From: Thermophilibacter provencensis
GTDB lineage: Bacteria > Actinomycetota > Coriobacteriia > Coriobacteriales > Atopobiaceae
Length of the DNA: 64,000 nucleotides
Direction of reading: 5' to 3'
Assembly (NCBI RefSeq): GCF_900128445.1
Contig: NZ_LT671417.1
Coordinates: forward strand, 2,429,201 to 2,493,200
The notes below the pieces were generated by a model. It was not told the DNA's origin. It searched no databases and was given only the letters and a program-made list of their open reading frames with translations. The position numbers and the translations under genes were made by a program. The stretch's first letter is position 1, and every line of letters begins with the position of its first letter. Of this stretch, positions 8,656 to 16,651 are shown in pieces.

Positions 8656-8708
8656 TTGGCAGTCTGTCTCTGCCAATATTACCAAAATTGGCAGAGACAG
8701 ACTGCCAA
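8656..8708. promoter_or_regulatory. Double palindromic operator around an extended -10 promoter
   Basis: Two 21-base arms (8656-8676 and 8688-8708) are perfect reverse complements, and each arm is itself built on TTGGCAG-N7-CTGCCAA. The 11-base spacer contains, on the minus strand, TGGTAATAT, a near-perfect extended -10 for the ATPase gene starting at 8641. Two identical operator-like sites flanking the -10 suggest tight repression, or a cruciform. Confidence 0.7.
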
Positions 8709-8883
8709 TTTTGAGTCCATCAGGACGTAATCCCACATCGCCGAGGAGTCAAACCCAAGCGACACTGGCTGAGCAGCGGTATAGATCTGGCGAGACGAGC
8801 GCGAGTTATCTCGATTCGTATTCCAGAATGAAGCTCTTGAGCCTAGACGCTCCTCGGGCTTGACGGCTGAACCGCCGGGAAGC

Positions 8884-8912
8884 CGTGCAAAAGTGACTGT
8901 CCCCTTTGCACG
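8884..8912. repeat. REP-like palindrome, GTGCAAA-GGGGAC family, copy 1
   Basis: An imperfect palindrome starts CGTGCAAAAGTGACTG and ends CCCCTTTGCACG. The same sequence recurs at 15402-15500, 19333-19412, 21221-21249 and 53005-53032. It lies about 45 bases before the HAD phosphatase gene. The rest of the 8709-8955 gap holds no gene I can see. Confidence 0.85.
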
Positions 8913-8955
8913 CCCCTTCGTGCTACCCTAGCGCCGGCCAACCGAAGGAGCGCAC

Positions 8956-9624
8956 ATGCCCGCATACCAGACCGTCGTCTTCGACCTTGACGGAACCCTC
9001 CTGAACACCCTCGAGGACCTGCACCTCTCCACCAACGCGGCGCTCGCGACGCACGACATGCCGCCGCACTCCATCGACGACGTGCGCCGCTTCGTGGGCA
9101 ACGGCATTCGCCTGCTCATCCACCGGGCCGTGCCCGCCGGCACGGACGCCGCCACGGAGGAGGCCGTCTACGAGGACTTCTGCGCGCACTACGCCGCCCA
9201 CTGCGAGGACCACACCGGCCCCTACCCCGGCATCCCCGAGCTCCTGGCCCACCTGCGCGCCGCCGGCGTGCGCCTGGCCGTGGTCTCCAACAAGGGCGAC
9301 TTCGCCGTGCAGGAGCTGATCGCACGGCAGTTCCCGGGCGCCTTCGACGCCGTGCTCGGGGAGAACGAGGCGGCCGGCATCCGCAAGAAGCCCGCCCCGG
9401 ACATGGTGGAGGCCGCGCTCGGGCGCATGGGCGTCACGCGCGAGGGCATGGCGTACGTGGGCGACTCCGAGGTCGACGTGCAGACCGCCGCCGCCGTTGG
9501 GTGCAGCTGCATTTCATGTACGTGGGGATTCCGCGGGCGCGACGAGCTCGTGGCGGCGGGGGCGACCACCTTCGTGGATACGCCTGACGAGCTGGGGCGC
9601 GTTCTTCTCGCCAGCGCTCAGTGA
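8956..9624 (+). CDS. HAD-superfamily hydrolase, phosphoglycolate phosphatase-like
   Basis: The 222-residue protein shows the HAD motifs in order: FDLDGTLLNT (nucleophile Asp near residue 11), the cap domain (about 20-95), VVSNKGD (motif II Ser), KPAPDMV (motif III Lys) and YVGDSEVDVQTA (motif IV acidic pair). Length and cap type match Gph/PGPase-like phosphatases of small sugar phosphates. Many such proteins are promiscuous, so the substrate is not assigned. A GAAGGAG site precedes the ATG. The gene appears to stand alone between a REP-like palindrome and the unknown small gene at 9734. Confidence 0.92.
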   Translation: MPAYQTVVFDLDGTLLNTLEDLHLSTNAALATHDMPPHSIDDVRRFVGNGIRLLIHRAVPAGTDAATEEAVYEDFCAHYAAHCEDHTGPYPGIPELLAHLRAAGVRLAVVSNKGDFAVQELIARQFPGAFDAVLGENEAAGIRKKPAPDMVEAALGRMGVTREGMAYVGDSEVDVQTAAAVGCSCISCTWGFRGRDELVAAGATTFVDTPDELGRVLLASAQ

Positions 9625-9733
9625 CCGCAGAGGCTACGCTCACCTAACAATTCGGGAACAGACGCATAACAGGCGGCGAGTCGGGTTATAGTTTGTCTAT
9701 CGTCCATTCGGTCTTCCGGAGAAAGGAACCGCC

Positions 9734-10039
9734 ATGGGAAAGAAGGCAGCAGAGGCCCTCGACATCAACTACGACGAGCTGGCCGAGTACCTGCATTGCA
9801 ACCACTCGGTCTACATGAAGACCGGCTCCGCCATCTATTACCTGACTGACTGCAACTTCGAGTCCTGGCGCGCGCAGGACACGAGCCGCCGCAACGAGAA
9901 GGACCACTTCGTCGACTGCTCCGAGCTCGTCCCCACAGTCGACGAGTTCCTCGCCCTCCCCTTCATCCACGGCAAGACCATCAAGGACGTCTTCGATCAC
10001 GCGACCTTCTACGCCTCCATCTCCGGCGAGAAGGACTGA
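9734..10039 (+). CDS. Conserved-looking cytoplasmic protein of unknown function
   Basis: A 101-residue acidic soluble protein, rich in Tyr, Asp and Phe (LDINYDELAEYLHCNHSVYM), with no signal peptide, membrane helix or recognisable catalytic motif. Codon usage and a good ribosome binding site (GAGAAAGGAACC) support a real gene, and a TATAGT box lies about 45 bases upstream. A classical hairpin-plus-T terminator follows at 10074-10107, so it is a monocistronic unit. I do not recognise the family. Confidence 0.75.
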   Translation: MGKKAAEALDINYDELAEYLHCNHSVYMKTGSAIYYLTDCNFESWRAQDTSRRNEKDHFVDCSELVPTVDEFLALPFIHGKTIKDVFDHATFYASISGEKD

Positions 10040-10073
10040 ACCTGACAAAGGTGACAGGGTCAACTGTCATGAT

Positions 10074-10107
10074 CGGGGCCGGAACCTCAGGGTTCCGGCC
10101 CCGTTTT
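10074..10107 (+). terminator. Rho-independent terminator
   Basis: A 13-base perfect GC stem (10074-10086 with 10091-10103, loop TCAG) is followed by TTTT, 35 bases after the stop of the 101-residue gene. Confidence 0.88.
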
Positions 10108-10114
10108 CGTGCCG

Positions 10115-10330
10115 CGGGGATGTGCCGCTGGGGCGCGTTGCGGAATCGGGGGTCATGGCATTTTTTGGCTCCGACGCGTTGCGGAGGTGGGGGTTGTGGC
10201 AGTCGCGGCGGGGCGTCAACTGGGCGTTCTTCTCGGCATGTTGCGGAATCGGGGGTTGTGGCAGGTCGAAAACTGCCACAACCCCCGATCGGACAACGCG
10301 GGCGACGGGTTAATTGCCATAACCCCGGAA
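10115..10330. repeat. Composite REP block, GTTGCGG/GGGGGTTGTGGCA family, copy 1
   Basis: The unit GTTGCGG-N-GGGGGTTGTGGCA (variants) occurs three times in one orientation and once inverted (TGCCACAACCCCCGATC), so the last two pair into a hairpin around 10240-10285. Between units lies GGGCGTCAACTGGGCGTTCT (10211-10230). The same layout recurs at 17395-17605. No gene lies between 10108 and the glycerol dehydrogenase stop at 10431. Confidence 0.75.
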
Positions 10331-10430
10331 AGGCCAACGCCTGGACGGCGGAGCCGGAGGACGGCGGGAGCCAGAAGCCGGGACGCTGCGCGCCCGGACG
10401 CCGGGGCGAGAAGAACCTCGGACCGCCGAG

Positions 10431-11525
10431 CTACTCCTCGCCCAGGGCGGCGCGACCGTAGGCGTCGGCGGCGAGCATGGCCGAGGCGACCTTCTCGGGC
10501 GTGACCTCGAAGGGCATGTTGCCGAGGGTGTCGGTGGGGGCGCAGGCGAGCTTGGCCACCTCGAGCACGCGCTCCCAGCTCGCGTCCTCAACGCCAAGCT
10601 GAGCGAACGTCACCGGCAGGCCGACCTCCACGCAGAAGTCGAGCACCTCGTAGAGCTCCTCGGCGTTCTCCAGGACGAGCTGCGTGAGCGTGCCGAAGGC
10701 GACCTTCTCGCCGTGGTAGAACGCGTGGGTCTCGGGCATGGCGGTCATGCCGTTGTGGATGGCGTGCGCGCCGGCCAGGCCCGCGGACTCGAAGCCGAGG
10801 CCGGAGAGCAGGGTGTTGGCCTCGATGATCTTCTCGACGGACTCGGTGCAGGCGCCGGCCTCCAGCGCGAGCTTGGCCTTGAGGCCGTCGGAGATGAGCG
10901 TCTCGTAGCAGAGGCGGGCGAGCGCCATGGCGGCCTCGGTCACGTGGCCGCCGGCGCAGGTGGTGGCGTCGGAGCGCTTGCAGGCGCGGGCCTCGAAGTA
11001 GGTGGCCAGCGCGTCGCCCATGCCGGAGACCGTCAGGCGCACCGGGCTCCTGGAGATGACGTCGGTGTCCATGAGGACGAGGTTGGGGTTCTGCTTGAAG
11101 AACTGGTACTCCTTGAACTGGCCGTCGTCGGTGTAGATGACGGAGAGCGCGGAGCACGGGGCGTCCGTGGCGGCGATGGTGGGCACGATCACCACGGGCA
11201 CGTCGACGGCGGCGGCCACGGCCTTGGCGGTGTCGAAGATCTTGCCGCCGCCCACGCCCACGACCACGTCGGCACCGGACGAGCGCAGGACCTCGACGAG
11301 GCGGTCGATCTCCGCCTGGGAGCACTCGCCGTTGAAGTTGTCGTAGGTGTGCGCGACGCCGGCGGCCTCGAGGCTCGCGGTGATGACGTCGCCGGAGCGG
11401 CGCAGGCCGCCCTCGGAGATGACCACGAGCGCGTGGACGCCGTAGGCCTTGACGTAATCGCCGAGGCGGGTGAGCTCGCCGGGGCCCTGGACGTACTTGC
11501 TGGGGCTGATGAAGATGCGTGCCAT
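10431..11525 (-). CDS. gldA: Glycerol dehydrogenase, iron-type alcohol dehydrogenase family
   Basis: The 364-residue protein matches GldA: the NAD-binding GVGGGKIFDTAKAVA, the TIAATDAPCSALSVIY stretch containing the metal Asp, and metal His residues in GAHAIHNG and HAFYHGEKVAFG. GldA oxidises glycerol to dihydroxyacetone with NAD, in the cytoplasm, using a divalent metal. The ATG at 11525 is preferred because GAGAGAGG stands nine bases upstream; a TTG two codons earlier is too close to that site. It sits downstream of the EIIA-Glc gene but is separated by a terminator, so it is probably its own unit. Confidence 0.92.
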   Translation of the reverse strand: MARIFISPSKYVQGPGELTRLGDYVKAYGVHALVVISEGGLRRSGDVITASLEAAGVAHTYDNFNGECSQAEIDRLVEVLRSSGADVVVGVGGGKIFDTAKAVAAAVDVPVVIVPTIAATDAPCSALSVIYTDDGQFKEYQFFKQNPNLVLMDTDVISRSPVRLTVSGMGDALATYFEARACKRSDATTCAGGHVTEAAMALARLCYETLISDGLKAKLALEAGACTESVEKIIEANTLLSGLGFESAGLAGAHAIHNGMTAMPETHAFYHGEKVAFGTLTQLVLENAEELYEVLDFCVEVGLPVTFAQLGVEDASWERVLEVAKLACAPTDTLGNMPFEVTPEKVASAMLAADAYGRAALGEE

Positions 11526-11551
11526 GTGCAAGATCCTCTCTCTTCGTGAAA

Positions 11552-11577
11552 GGGGCCCCGCACGAATGCGGGGCCCC
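11552..11577. terminator. Terminator between the EIIA-Glc and gldA genes
   Basis: An 11-base perfect stem (11552-11562 with 11567-11577, tetraloop CGAA), followed on the minus strand by CTTTC, lies 20 bases after the EIIA-Glc stop. Confidence 0.75.
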
Positions 11578-11597
11578 GTGACCGCGTGATTGTACCG

Positions 11598-12161
11598 CTA
11601 CTTCTTCGCTACGAGGAGCGGGTCTCCGATCTTGACGAGCGGGCGGTCGCCGATGAGCGTGCCCGACGCGCCGACGTGGCGGATCTTGGCAAAGGCGTCC
11701 GGGTTGGAGATGACGCAGGCGATGACCTCGTCATGGCCGGCGAGCTTGATGGCGTCGACGTCGAAGAGCATGATCGGCTGGCCGGCGCGAACCTCGTCGT
11801 TGGCCTCGACCAGGCGCTTGAAGCCCTTGCCCTTCATGTTGACCGTGCCGATGCCGATGTGGATGAGGACCTCGATGCCCTCGTGCGTGGCGATGCCGAT
11901 GGAGTGGTTGGTCACCGTGGTGGCCCCGATGCGGCCGTTGACCGGCGAGTAGAGCACGCCGTTTCCGGTGGGGAGGATCCCGTAGCCGTCGCCGATGAGG
12001 CCGGCGGAGATGATCTCGTCGTTGACCTCCTCGAGCGGGATGAGCACGCCCGAGACGGGGGCGTACACGGTGTCCGGGCGGGTGGCGAACGACGCCTCGG
12101 GGGGCGTGTACGTGCCGTCGTCAGATACGAACTTGCTCTTGATCTTATCGAACAGTCCCAT
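11598..12161 (-). CDS. crr: PTS glucose-type EIIA domain protein (Crr-like)
   Basis: The 187-residue protein is an EIIA-Glc fold: AGLIGDGYGILP, then TNHSIGIATHEG, then EVLIHIGIGTVNMKG with the phosphorylated His in the HIG motif, then the C-terminal DEVIACVISNPD strand pair. It accepts phosphate from HPr and passes it to an EIIB domain; free-standing EIIA-Glc can also be regulatory. The N-terminal MGLFDKIKSKFVSD is typical of the soluble E. coli Crr form. The start at 12161 has a perfect AGGAGG; the frame extends upstream into a REP palindrome. No matching EIIBC lies in the window. Confidence 0.92.
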   Translation of the reverse strand: MGLFDKIKSKFVSDDGTYTPPEASFATRPDTVYAPVSGVLIPLEEVNDEIISAGLIGDGYGILPTGNGVLYSPVNGRIGATTVTNHSIGIATHEGIEVLIHIGIGTVNMKGKGFKRLVEANDEVRAGQPIMLFDVDAIKLAGHDEVIACVISNPDAFAKIRHVGASGTLIGDRPLVKIGDPLLVAKK

Positions 12162-12238
12162 GGATACCTCCTGTCGCTTCCCTTCCATTGTCTCATGGTA
12201 CCGATGTTGCCTGCATGTTTCGGGTTCATTCGGCCAGC

Positions 12239-12372
12239 GGCGCAAAAGGGGGCGGCCGAGACAGAGCGAGACAAAGGGGACGGGTTCGTTTGTCTCATGA
12301 ATTCGATGAGACAAACGAACCCGTCCCCTTTGTCTCGCCGCGTCCCCTCTGTCTCGCCGCCCCCTTTTGCGC
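12239..12372. repeat. Nested 134-base palindrome, GAGACAAA-GGGGACGGG family
   Basis: The gap between the FtsX-type permease stop and the EIIA-Glc gene holds a nested inverted repeat: outer arms GCGCAAAAGGGGGCGGC and their complement, then CGAGACAGAG/CTCTGTCTCG, then an inner arm pair beginning GAGACAAAGGGGACGGGTTC, centred on GAATTC near 12301. Its last base overlaps the permease TAG stop. The inner core GGGGACGG is shared with the other REP-like families. Confidence 0.9.
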
Positions 12373-14480
12373 TACCGCACGATGAGGCTGCGCGAGGTGA
12401 GGTAGGTCACGAGGAAGTAGCCGCCGTAGAGGGCCACCACGAAGGCGACCGTGCCCGCGAGCGCCGTGCCAATCTGGAAGCCCGTGAGCAGCGCCACGAT
12501 GTCGTTCACCACGGAGAGCGCCACCGCCGCGTGCGCCACGGCCACGACCAGCGGGAAGAGGAAGTACACCCCCACCTGGGCGAGAAGCGCGCGGTTGATC
12601 ATGCGCCGCTCGGCGCCGAGCTCGGCGAGGACGCGGTAGCGGCCCACGTTGTCCGCCGCCTCAGAGAGCTGCTGCAGGGCGAGCACCGTGGCGCAGCTCA
12701 CGAGCAGGACCACGCCGATGTAGATGGCCAGGTAGGTGACCACGACGGTGGTGCCGGACGCCTGGTCGAGCAGGCTCTGGGCGGTCGTGCGCATCCAGAC
12801 CGGCCAGGCGTCGAGCGTGGAGCCCTGGCTCATGATGTCTCCGTAGGCCTCGTCGGTCGCGGCGACGGCGGCGGCCTCCACCTCCGCGCGCTCGCCCGCG
12901 TACATGAGGTTCACCACGGTCGTGGTGGGCCCGGTGCCCTCCGGGACCAGGTCGTCGGGAACGATGAGCGCGCCCGACACCGTGCCGCCGGCGCTCGAGT
13001 CCGAGAAGGGCAGGCGCGCGAGCGACTCTGCGGCGAAGCGCAGCGTCTGGCCTTGGACCTCGACCTCGGGGTTCTGCGCGACCACGGCCTCCCAGAGCTC
13101 GTCGAGAGACGACATGTCGTTCCAGAGCAGGCACTCGTCGTCCGCGAGCTCCACGTTCTTCTCGCCCAGCATCTGGGCCAGGGCGTTGTACTGCGAGACC
13201 GGCACGATGACGAGGTGCTGGTCCGTGTTGCCCTGCATCATGGTCTGCATGGTGGCGTTGCCGGTGAAGTCCGTATTGGCAAAGAGCTCCTCCACGGTGG
13301 TGTCCACGAGCAGGTTGCCCTCGGCATCGTAGGTGTACTGGTTGACCTGGACGGCGTCGCGGAAGAGCTCGTCGTAGTCAGGGATGTCCGCGCGCAGGCG
13401 GGCGATGGCGTCGTAGCCGTCCGCTGCGGCGGGGCCCTCCTCGGGGTCGTCGGAGACGAGCGCCGAGGCCATGCCCATGGGATAGCTCACGAGCGACATG
13501 TCGTAGCGCGTGCCCACCTTGAAGCTCTCGTTCATGCCCGTTGCCACCGAGAAGCCCGTGCACACGCCGCAGATGGCGAGGAAGAGCATCGCGCACACCA
13601 GGGAGACGGAGAGCCACGCGGTGTTGATGCGGCTGTTGAGCTGGCGCATCACGAACATGTTGAGGCCGGAGAGGTAGGCGCGCGGGCTCGCCTGGAGCGC
13701 GCGCAGCGCAAAGCCGGAGATCGAGAAGAAGAACAGCAGGGTGCCCACCGTGACCAGGCCCGTGGCGATGGCGAAGTACGGGCCCTCCTCCATCATGCCG
13801 TGCTCGAGCAGGACCTTGTACGCCACGCCGATGAGCGCGAGCGACACGAGGAAGAGCACCACGGAGAGCGGCAGGCTGCGCAGGCGGACCTTCTCGCTCA
13901 CCTTGTCCGCGTTGATGAGGTCGATGAGCTTGTAGCGGCTGACCGTGGTCACGTTGAAGACGAGCGTCACGAGGAAGATGCCCGCGAAGCACGCCATCGT
14001 GGAGAGGCACGCGGACGGCGAGAAGGCGAAGACGAAGCCCTTGATCGTTGCCTCGAAGAGCCCGGCCGTGACGTACATCATGACCTGCGAGAGGCCGATG
14101 CCCAAAAGCAGGCCCACCGCCAGCGCGACCACGCCCACGACGAGCGTCTCTATGACGACGATCCACGAGACGTGCCGGATGTCCATGCCCAGCGTGAGGT
14201 AGATGCCAAACTCGCGCTTGCGCCGACGGATGAGGAAGCGGTTGGCGTAGACGACGAGAAACCCGAGGATGATGACGACGAACACGGAGAGGCCGGAGAG
14301 GATGTCCGAGAGGGCCTGCACCATGCGGCGCTGGTCGGCCGCCATCTGGATGACGGCAGCCTGGTCGGTGATGGAGCCGAAGGCGTAGAACACGCAGACG
14401 CCGACGGCGAGCGTCAAGAAGAAGACCGAGAAGTCCCGGAAGGACTTGCGGACGTTGCCGAGCGCGATCTTAGCGTACAT
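12372..14480 (-). CDS. BceB-type ABC permease (FtsX/MacB fold) for peptide sensing or detoxification
   Basis: The 702-residue protein has the BceB layout: an FtsX-like helix bundle at the N-terminus, helices to about residue 330, one large extracytoplasmic domain (about residues 335-560) and two or three C-terminal helices (YLAIYIGVVLLVSCATVLAL onward). BceB proteins sense antimicrobial peptides such as bacitracin through the large domain, signal to a partner histidine kinase without its own sensor domain, and expel or shield the target. The start at 14480 overlaps the ATPase stop by 11 bases. The pair follows its kinase and regulator genes on the same strand. Confidence 0.92.
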   Translation of the reverse strand: MYAKIALGNVRKSFRDFSVFFLTLAVGVCVFYAFGSITDQAAVIQMAADQRRMVQALSDILSGLSVFVVIILGFLVVYANRFLIRRRKREFGIYLTLGMDIRHVSWIVVIETLVVGVVALAVGLLLGIGLSQVMMYVTAGLFEATIKGFVFAFSPSACLSTMACFAGIFLVTLVFNVTTVSRYKLIDLINADKVSEKVRLRSLPLSVVLFLVSLALIGVAYKVLLEHGMMEEGPYFAIATGLVTVGTLLFFFSISGFALRALQASPRAYLSGLNMFVMRQLNSRINTAWLSVSLVCAMLFLAICGVCTGFSVATGMNESFKVGTRYDMSLVSYPMGMASALVSDDPEEGPAAADGYDAIARLRADIPDYDELFRDAVQVNQYTYDAEGNLLVDTTVEELFANTDFTGNATMQTMMQGNTDQHLVIVPVSQYNALAQMLGEKNVELADDECLLWNDMSSLDELWEAVVAQNPEVEVQGQTLRFAAESLARLPFSDSSAGGTVSGALIVPDDLVPEGTGPTTTVVNLMYAGERAEVEAAAVAATDEAYGDIMSQGSTLDAWPVWMRTTAQSLLDQASGTTVVVTYLAIYIGVVLLVSCATVLALQQLSEAADNVGRYRVLAELGAERRMINRALLAQVGVYFLFPLVVAVAHAAVALSVVNDIVALLTGFQIGTALAGTVAFVVALYGGYFLVTYLTSRSLIVR

Positions 14481-15267
14481 CTGCCCCCTCCCCTCCCAGG
14501 AAGGACACGACGTCCATGATCTCGTCGAAGAAGGCCTTGCGCGTCTTGTCGCCGCGGACGATCTCGTTCCAGACGCGGCCGTCCTTGAGGAAGAGGGCGC
14601 GACGCGCGTAGCTCGCGGCGAAGGAGTCGTGCGTGACCATGATGATCGTGGCGCCGTCGGCGTTCAGGGCCTCGAGGCTCTCGAGCAGGCGGCGGGAGTT
14701 CTTGGAGTCGAGGGCGCCCGTGGGCTCGTCGGCGAGCACGAGCGAGGGGTCGGTCACGATGGCGCGGGCCGCCGCCACGCGCTGCTTCTGGCCGCCGGAC
14801 ATCTCGTGCGGGAACTTGTCGAGGACGTCCGCGACGCCAAGGCGCTCCGCCACGCCGGTCACGCGCGCGACGACCTCCTTGGCGGGGGCGTGGTTGATCG
14901 TGAGCGCGAGGGCGATGTTCTCGCGCGCGGTGAGGGTATCAAGCAGGTTGGAGTCCTGGAAGACGAAGCCCAGACGTTCGCGGCGGAACTTCGAGAGCTG
15001 CCCGGGGCGCAGGGCGGTGATGTCCTGGCCGTCCACGAGGATGTGGCCGGAGGTGGGGCGGTCGATCGTGGAGATGCAGTTCAGGAGCGTGGTCTTGCCC
15101 GAGCCGGACGGGCCCATGATGGCGATGTACTCGCCGGCGGCAACGTCGAAGGACACGCCGTCGAGGGCGCGCGTGACGTTGGAGCGGCTGCCGTAGAGCT
15201 TCTCCACGTCCTGGCAGACGAGGACCGGCTGGGCAGGCTGGGCGGATCGGATGTGAGCGGGTGCCAT
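14470..15267 (-). CDS. BceA-type ABC transporter ATPase
   Basis: The 265-residue ATPase contains Walker A MGPSGSGKTTLLN near residue 55, signature MSGGQKQR, Walker B LVLADEPTGALDS and the His switch VTHDS, the MacB/LolD/BceA pattern. It powers the FtsX-fold permease encoded by the overlapping downstream gene. The start at 15267 is chosen for its GAGAGGAGC site; a short upstream extension to 15333 lacks one. The promoter region has a CCTTATGG-TTTCGTAAGG box at 15352-15369 that resembles BceR binding sites, implying induction by the adjacent two-component system. Confidence 0.93.
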   Translation of the reverse strand: MAPAHIRSAQPAQPVLVCQDVEKLYGSRSNVTRALDGVSFDVAAGEYIAIMGPSGSGKTTLLNCISTIDRPTSGHILVDGQDITALRPGQLSKFRRERLGFVFQDSNLLDTLTARENIALALTINHAPAKEVVARVTGVAERLGVADVLDKFPHEMSGGQKQRVAAARAIVTDPSLVLADEPTGALDSKNSRRLLESLEALNADGATIIMVTHDSFAASYARRALFLKDGRVWNEIVRGDKTRKAFFDEIMDVVSFLGGEGADVR

Positions 15268-15351
15268 GGGGGCTCCTCTCGTGTGGCGTTCTGGTACAAG
15301 ACCATACTCGCCCGGCGAGAAGGACGGTGCCATCGGAGGGGCTTATCGCTT

Positions 15352-15369
15352 CCTTATGGTTTCGTAAGG
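15352..15369. promoter_or_regulatory. Candidate BceR-type response regulator box
   Basis: An imperfect inverted repeat, CCTTATGGTTTCGTAAGG, lies 85-102 bases upstream of the bceA-like start. CTTA/TAAG half-sites around a short spacer are typical of BceR-like operators. Inference from position and symmetry. Confidence 0.5.
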
Positions 15370-15401
15370 AAGGGGGGCCGGTGAGACAGGGGGGCAGTCG
15401 T

Positions 15402-15500
15402 GCAAGGGGGACCGTGCAAAGGGGACAGTCACTTTTGCACGGTGTTCGCGTGCAAAAGTGACTGTCCCCTTTGCACGGTCACCTTTGCACGCCCCCTTTG
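15402..15500. repeat. REP-like nested palindrome, GTGCAAA-GGGGAC family, copy 2
   Basis: Two palindromic units face each other (15413-15440 and 15449-15477), enclosed by outer arms GCAAGGGGG and CCCCCTTTGC. The element ends two bases before the TGA stop of the kinase gene. It fills the gap between kinase and bceA-like genes. Confidence 0.88.
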
Positions 15501-15502
15501 CG

Positions 15503-16531
15503 TCACGCGCGGTCGACCATGTCGGGGAAGCTCAGGTACACGGTGGTGCCCACGCCCTCCTCGGACTCCAGCGCGGCGCGCACGCCCATCTTCTCGCAGA
15601 GCTCGCGCACGAGGTAGAGGCCCATGCCGGTGGAGCGGGCGAAGCGCCGGCCGTTCTCGCCCGTGAAGCCCTTGTCAAACGCGCGGCCCACGTCGGAGGC
15701 CGGCATGCCCACGCCGTCGTCGGCGATCGCGAGCACCGTCTCCCACGCGTCGAGGCCCGTCTCCCGCCGCGTGACCGTGATGCGCACGCGGCCCCGCCCG
15801 TCCTTCTCGCTGCGGTACTTTGCGCTGTTCACGAGCACCTGGCCGATCACGAAGGAGAGCCACTTGGGGTCGGCGCGCACCGTGAGGTCGAGCCCTTCCA
15901 GCTCGGGCGTCACGCGGGCCCCGATCAGCGTGCGCGCCTTGTGGCGCAGCGCGTCGCGCACCACGTCGGCGAGAAGGACCTCGCGAATCTGGAAGTCGCG
16001 CTCGAGCGAGGTGCCACGCGAGTAGTAGAGGGCCTGCTCGACGTAGCCCTCGATGGCGTCGACCTCGGCGTCCAGGGCATCCACCTCGGGCGAGGGGTTG
16101 TTCTTCGCGATGAGGTGCGCCGCGGCGATGGGCGTCTTGATCTCGTGCACCCAGGTCTCCACGTACTCGCGGTACTCGCGCTGCCGGCGGCGCGCGGCGG
16201 CGATGCGGTCGCGCATGGCCCGGGACTCGCGGTCGAGCGCGTCGTAGAAGAGCTCGCCCTCGAGGAAGTCCGGCCGCCCGACGAGCTCCGTGGCGAGGTA
16301 CGTCTCGTCGAGCGAGTCGAGCATGTCGGAGAGCCGCTGGTAGAACGTGCGGCGGTGGAGCCAGTCGAGCAGCAGGGCCACGGCGGCGGCAAGCACGAGC
16401 ACGCCGCAGACAAACGCCACGGCGGCCGGGTCGAGGCCGTAGACGCCCATGACGAGCGCGACGAACGCGAGCGCCGCCACGCCCACGACCAGCGGAACCA
16501 GCCGGTCGGCGATGTACGCCCCAAAGCCCAT
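15503..16531 (-). CDS. BceS-type sensor histidine kinase
   Basis: The 342-residue kinase begins with two closely spaced helices (about residues 12-55) and has almost no extracytoplasmic loop, the intramembrane-sensing design of BceS kinases. The H-box is ETWVHEIKTPIAAAHL, followed by N-box VLVNSAKYRSEKD, G1 DDGVGMP and G2 STGMGLYLVREL. BceS kinases receive the signal from the BceAB transporter rather than from the peptide directly. The start at 16531 follows GGGAGGAC. The upstream neighbour on the same strand is its response regulator, with a 43-base inverted repeat between them. Confidence 0.93.
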   Translation of the reverse strand: MGFGAYIADRLVPLVVGVAALAFVALVMGVYGLDPAAVAFVCGVLVLAAAVALLLDWLHRRTFYQRLSDMLDSLDETYLATELVGRPDFLEGELFYDALDRESRAMRDRIAAARRRQREYREYVETWVHEIKTPIAAAHLIAKNNPSPEVDALDAEVDAIEGYVEQALYYSRGTSLERDFQIREVLLADVVRDALRHKARTLIGARVTPELEGLDLTVRADPKWLSFVIGQVLVNSAKYRSEKDGRGRVRITVTRRETGLDAWETVLAIADDGVGMPASDVGRAFDKGFTGENGRRFARSTGMGLYLVRELCEKMGVRAALESEEGVGTTVYLSFPDMVDRA

Positions 16532-16553
16532 GTGTCCTCCCTTGCGTGCCGCT

Positions 16554-16648
16554 GTGCCGCTGGCGTATGCCACTGGCGTCAGGTTTATTTGGCACGCCGG
16601 CTACGCGTGCCAAATAAACCTGACGCCAGTGGCATACGCCAGCGGCAC
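16554..16648. repeat. Perfect 43-base inverted repeat between kinase and regulator genes
   Basis: The arms at 16554-16596 and 16606-16648 are perfect reverse complements with a 9-base centre. The right arm begins three bases beyond the regulator stop. The arm contains GGTTTATTTGGCACG, AT-rich against a GC-rich background. It shows no core in common with the GGGGAC families. Confidence 0.92.
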
Positions 16649-16651
16649 GCC

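Noticed and set aside
11586-14519. A 977-codon plus-strand frame opposite the EIIA-Glc and BceB-like genes
   Set aside because: It is antisense to recognisable genes, lacks domain motifs, and crosses a REP palindrome and a terminator.
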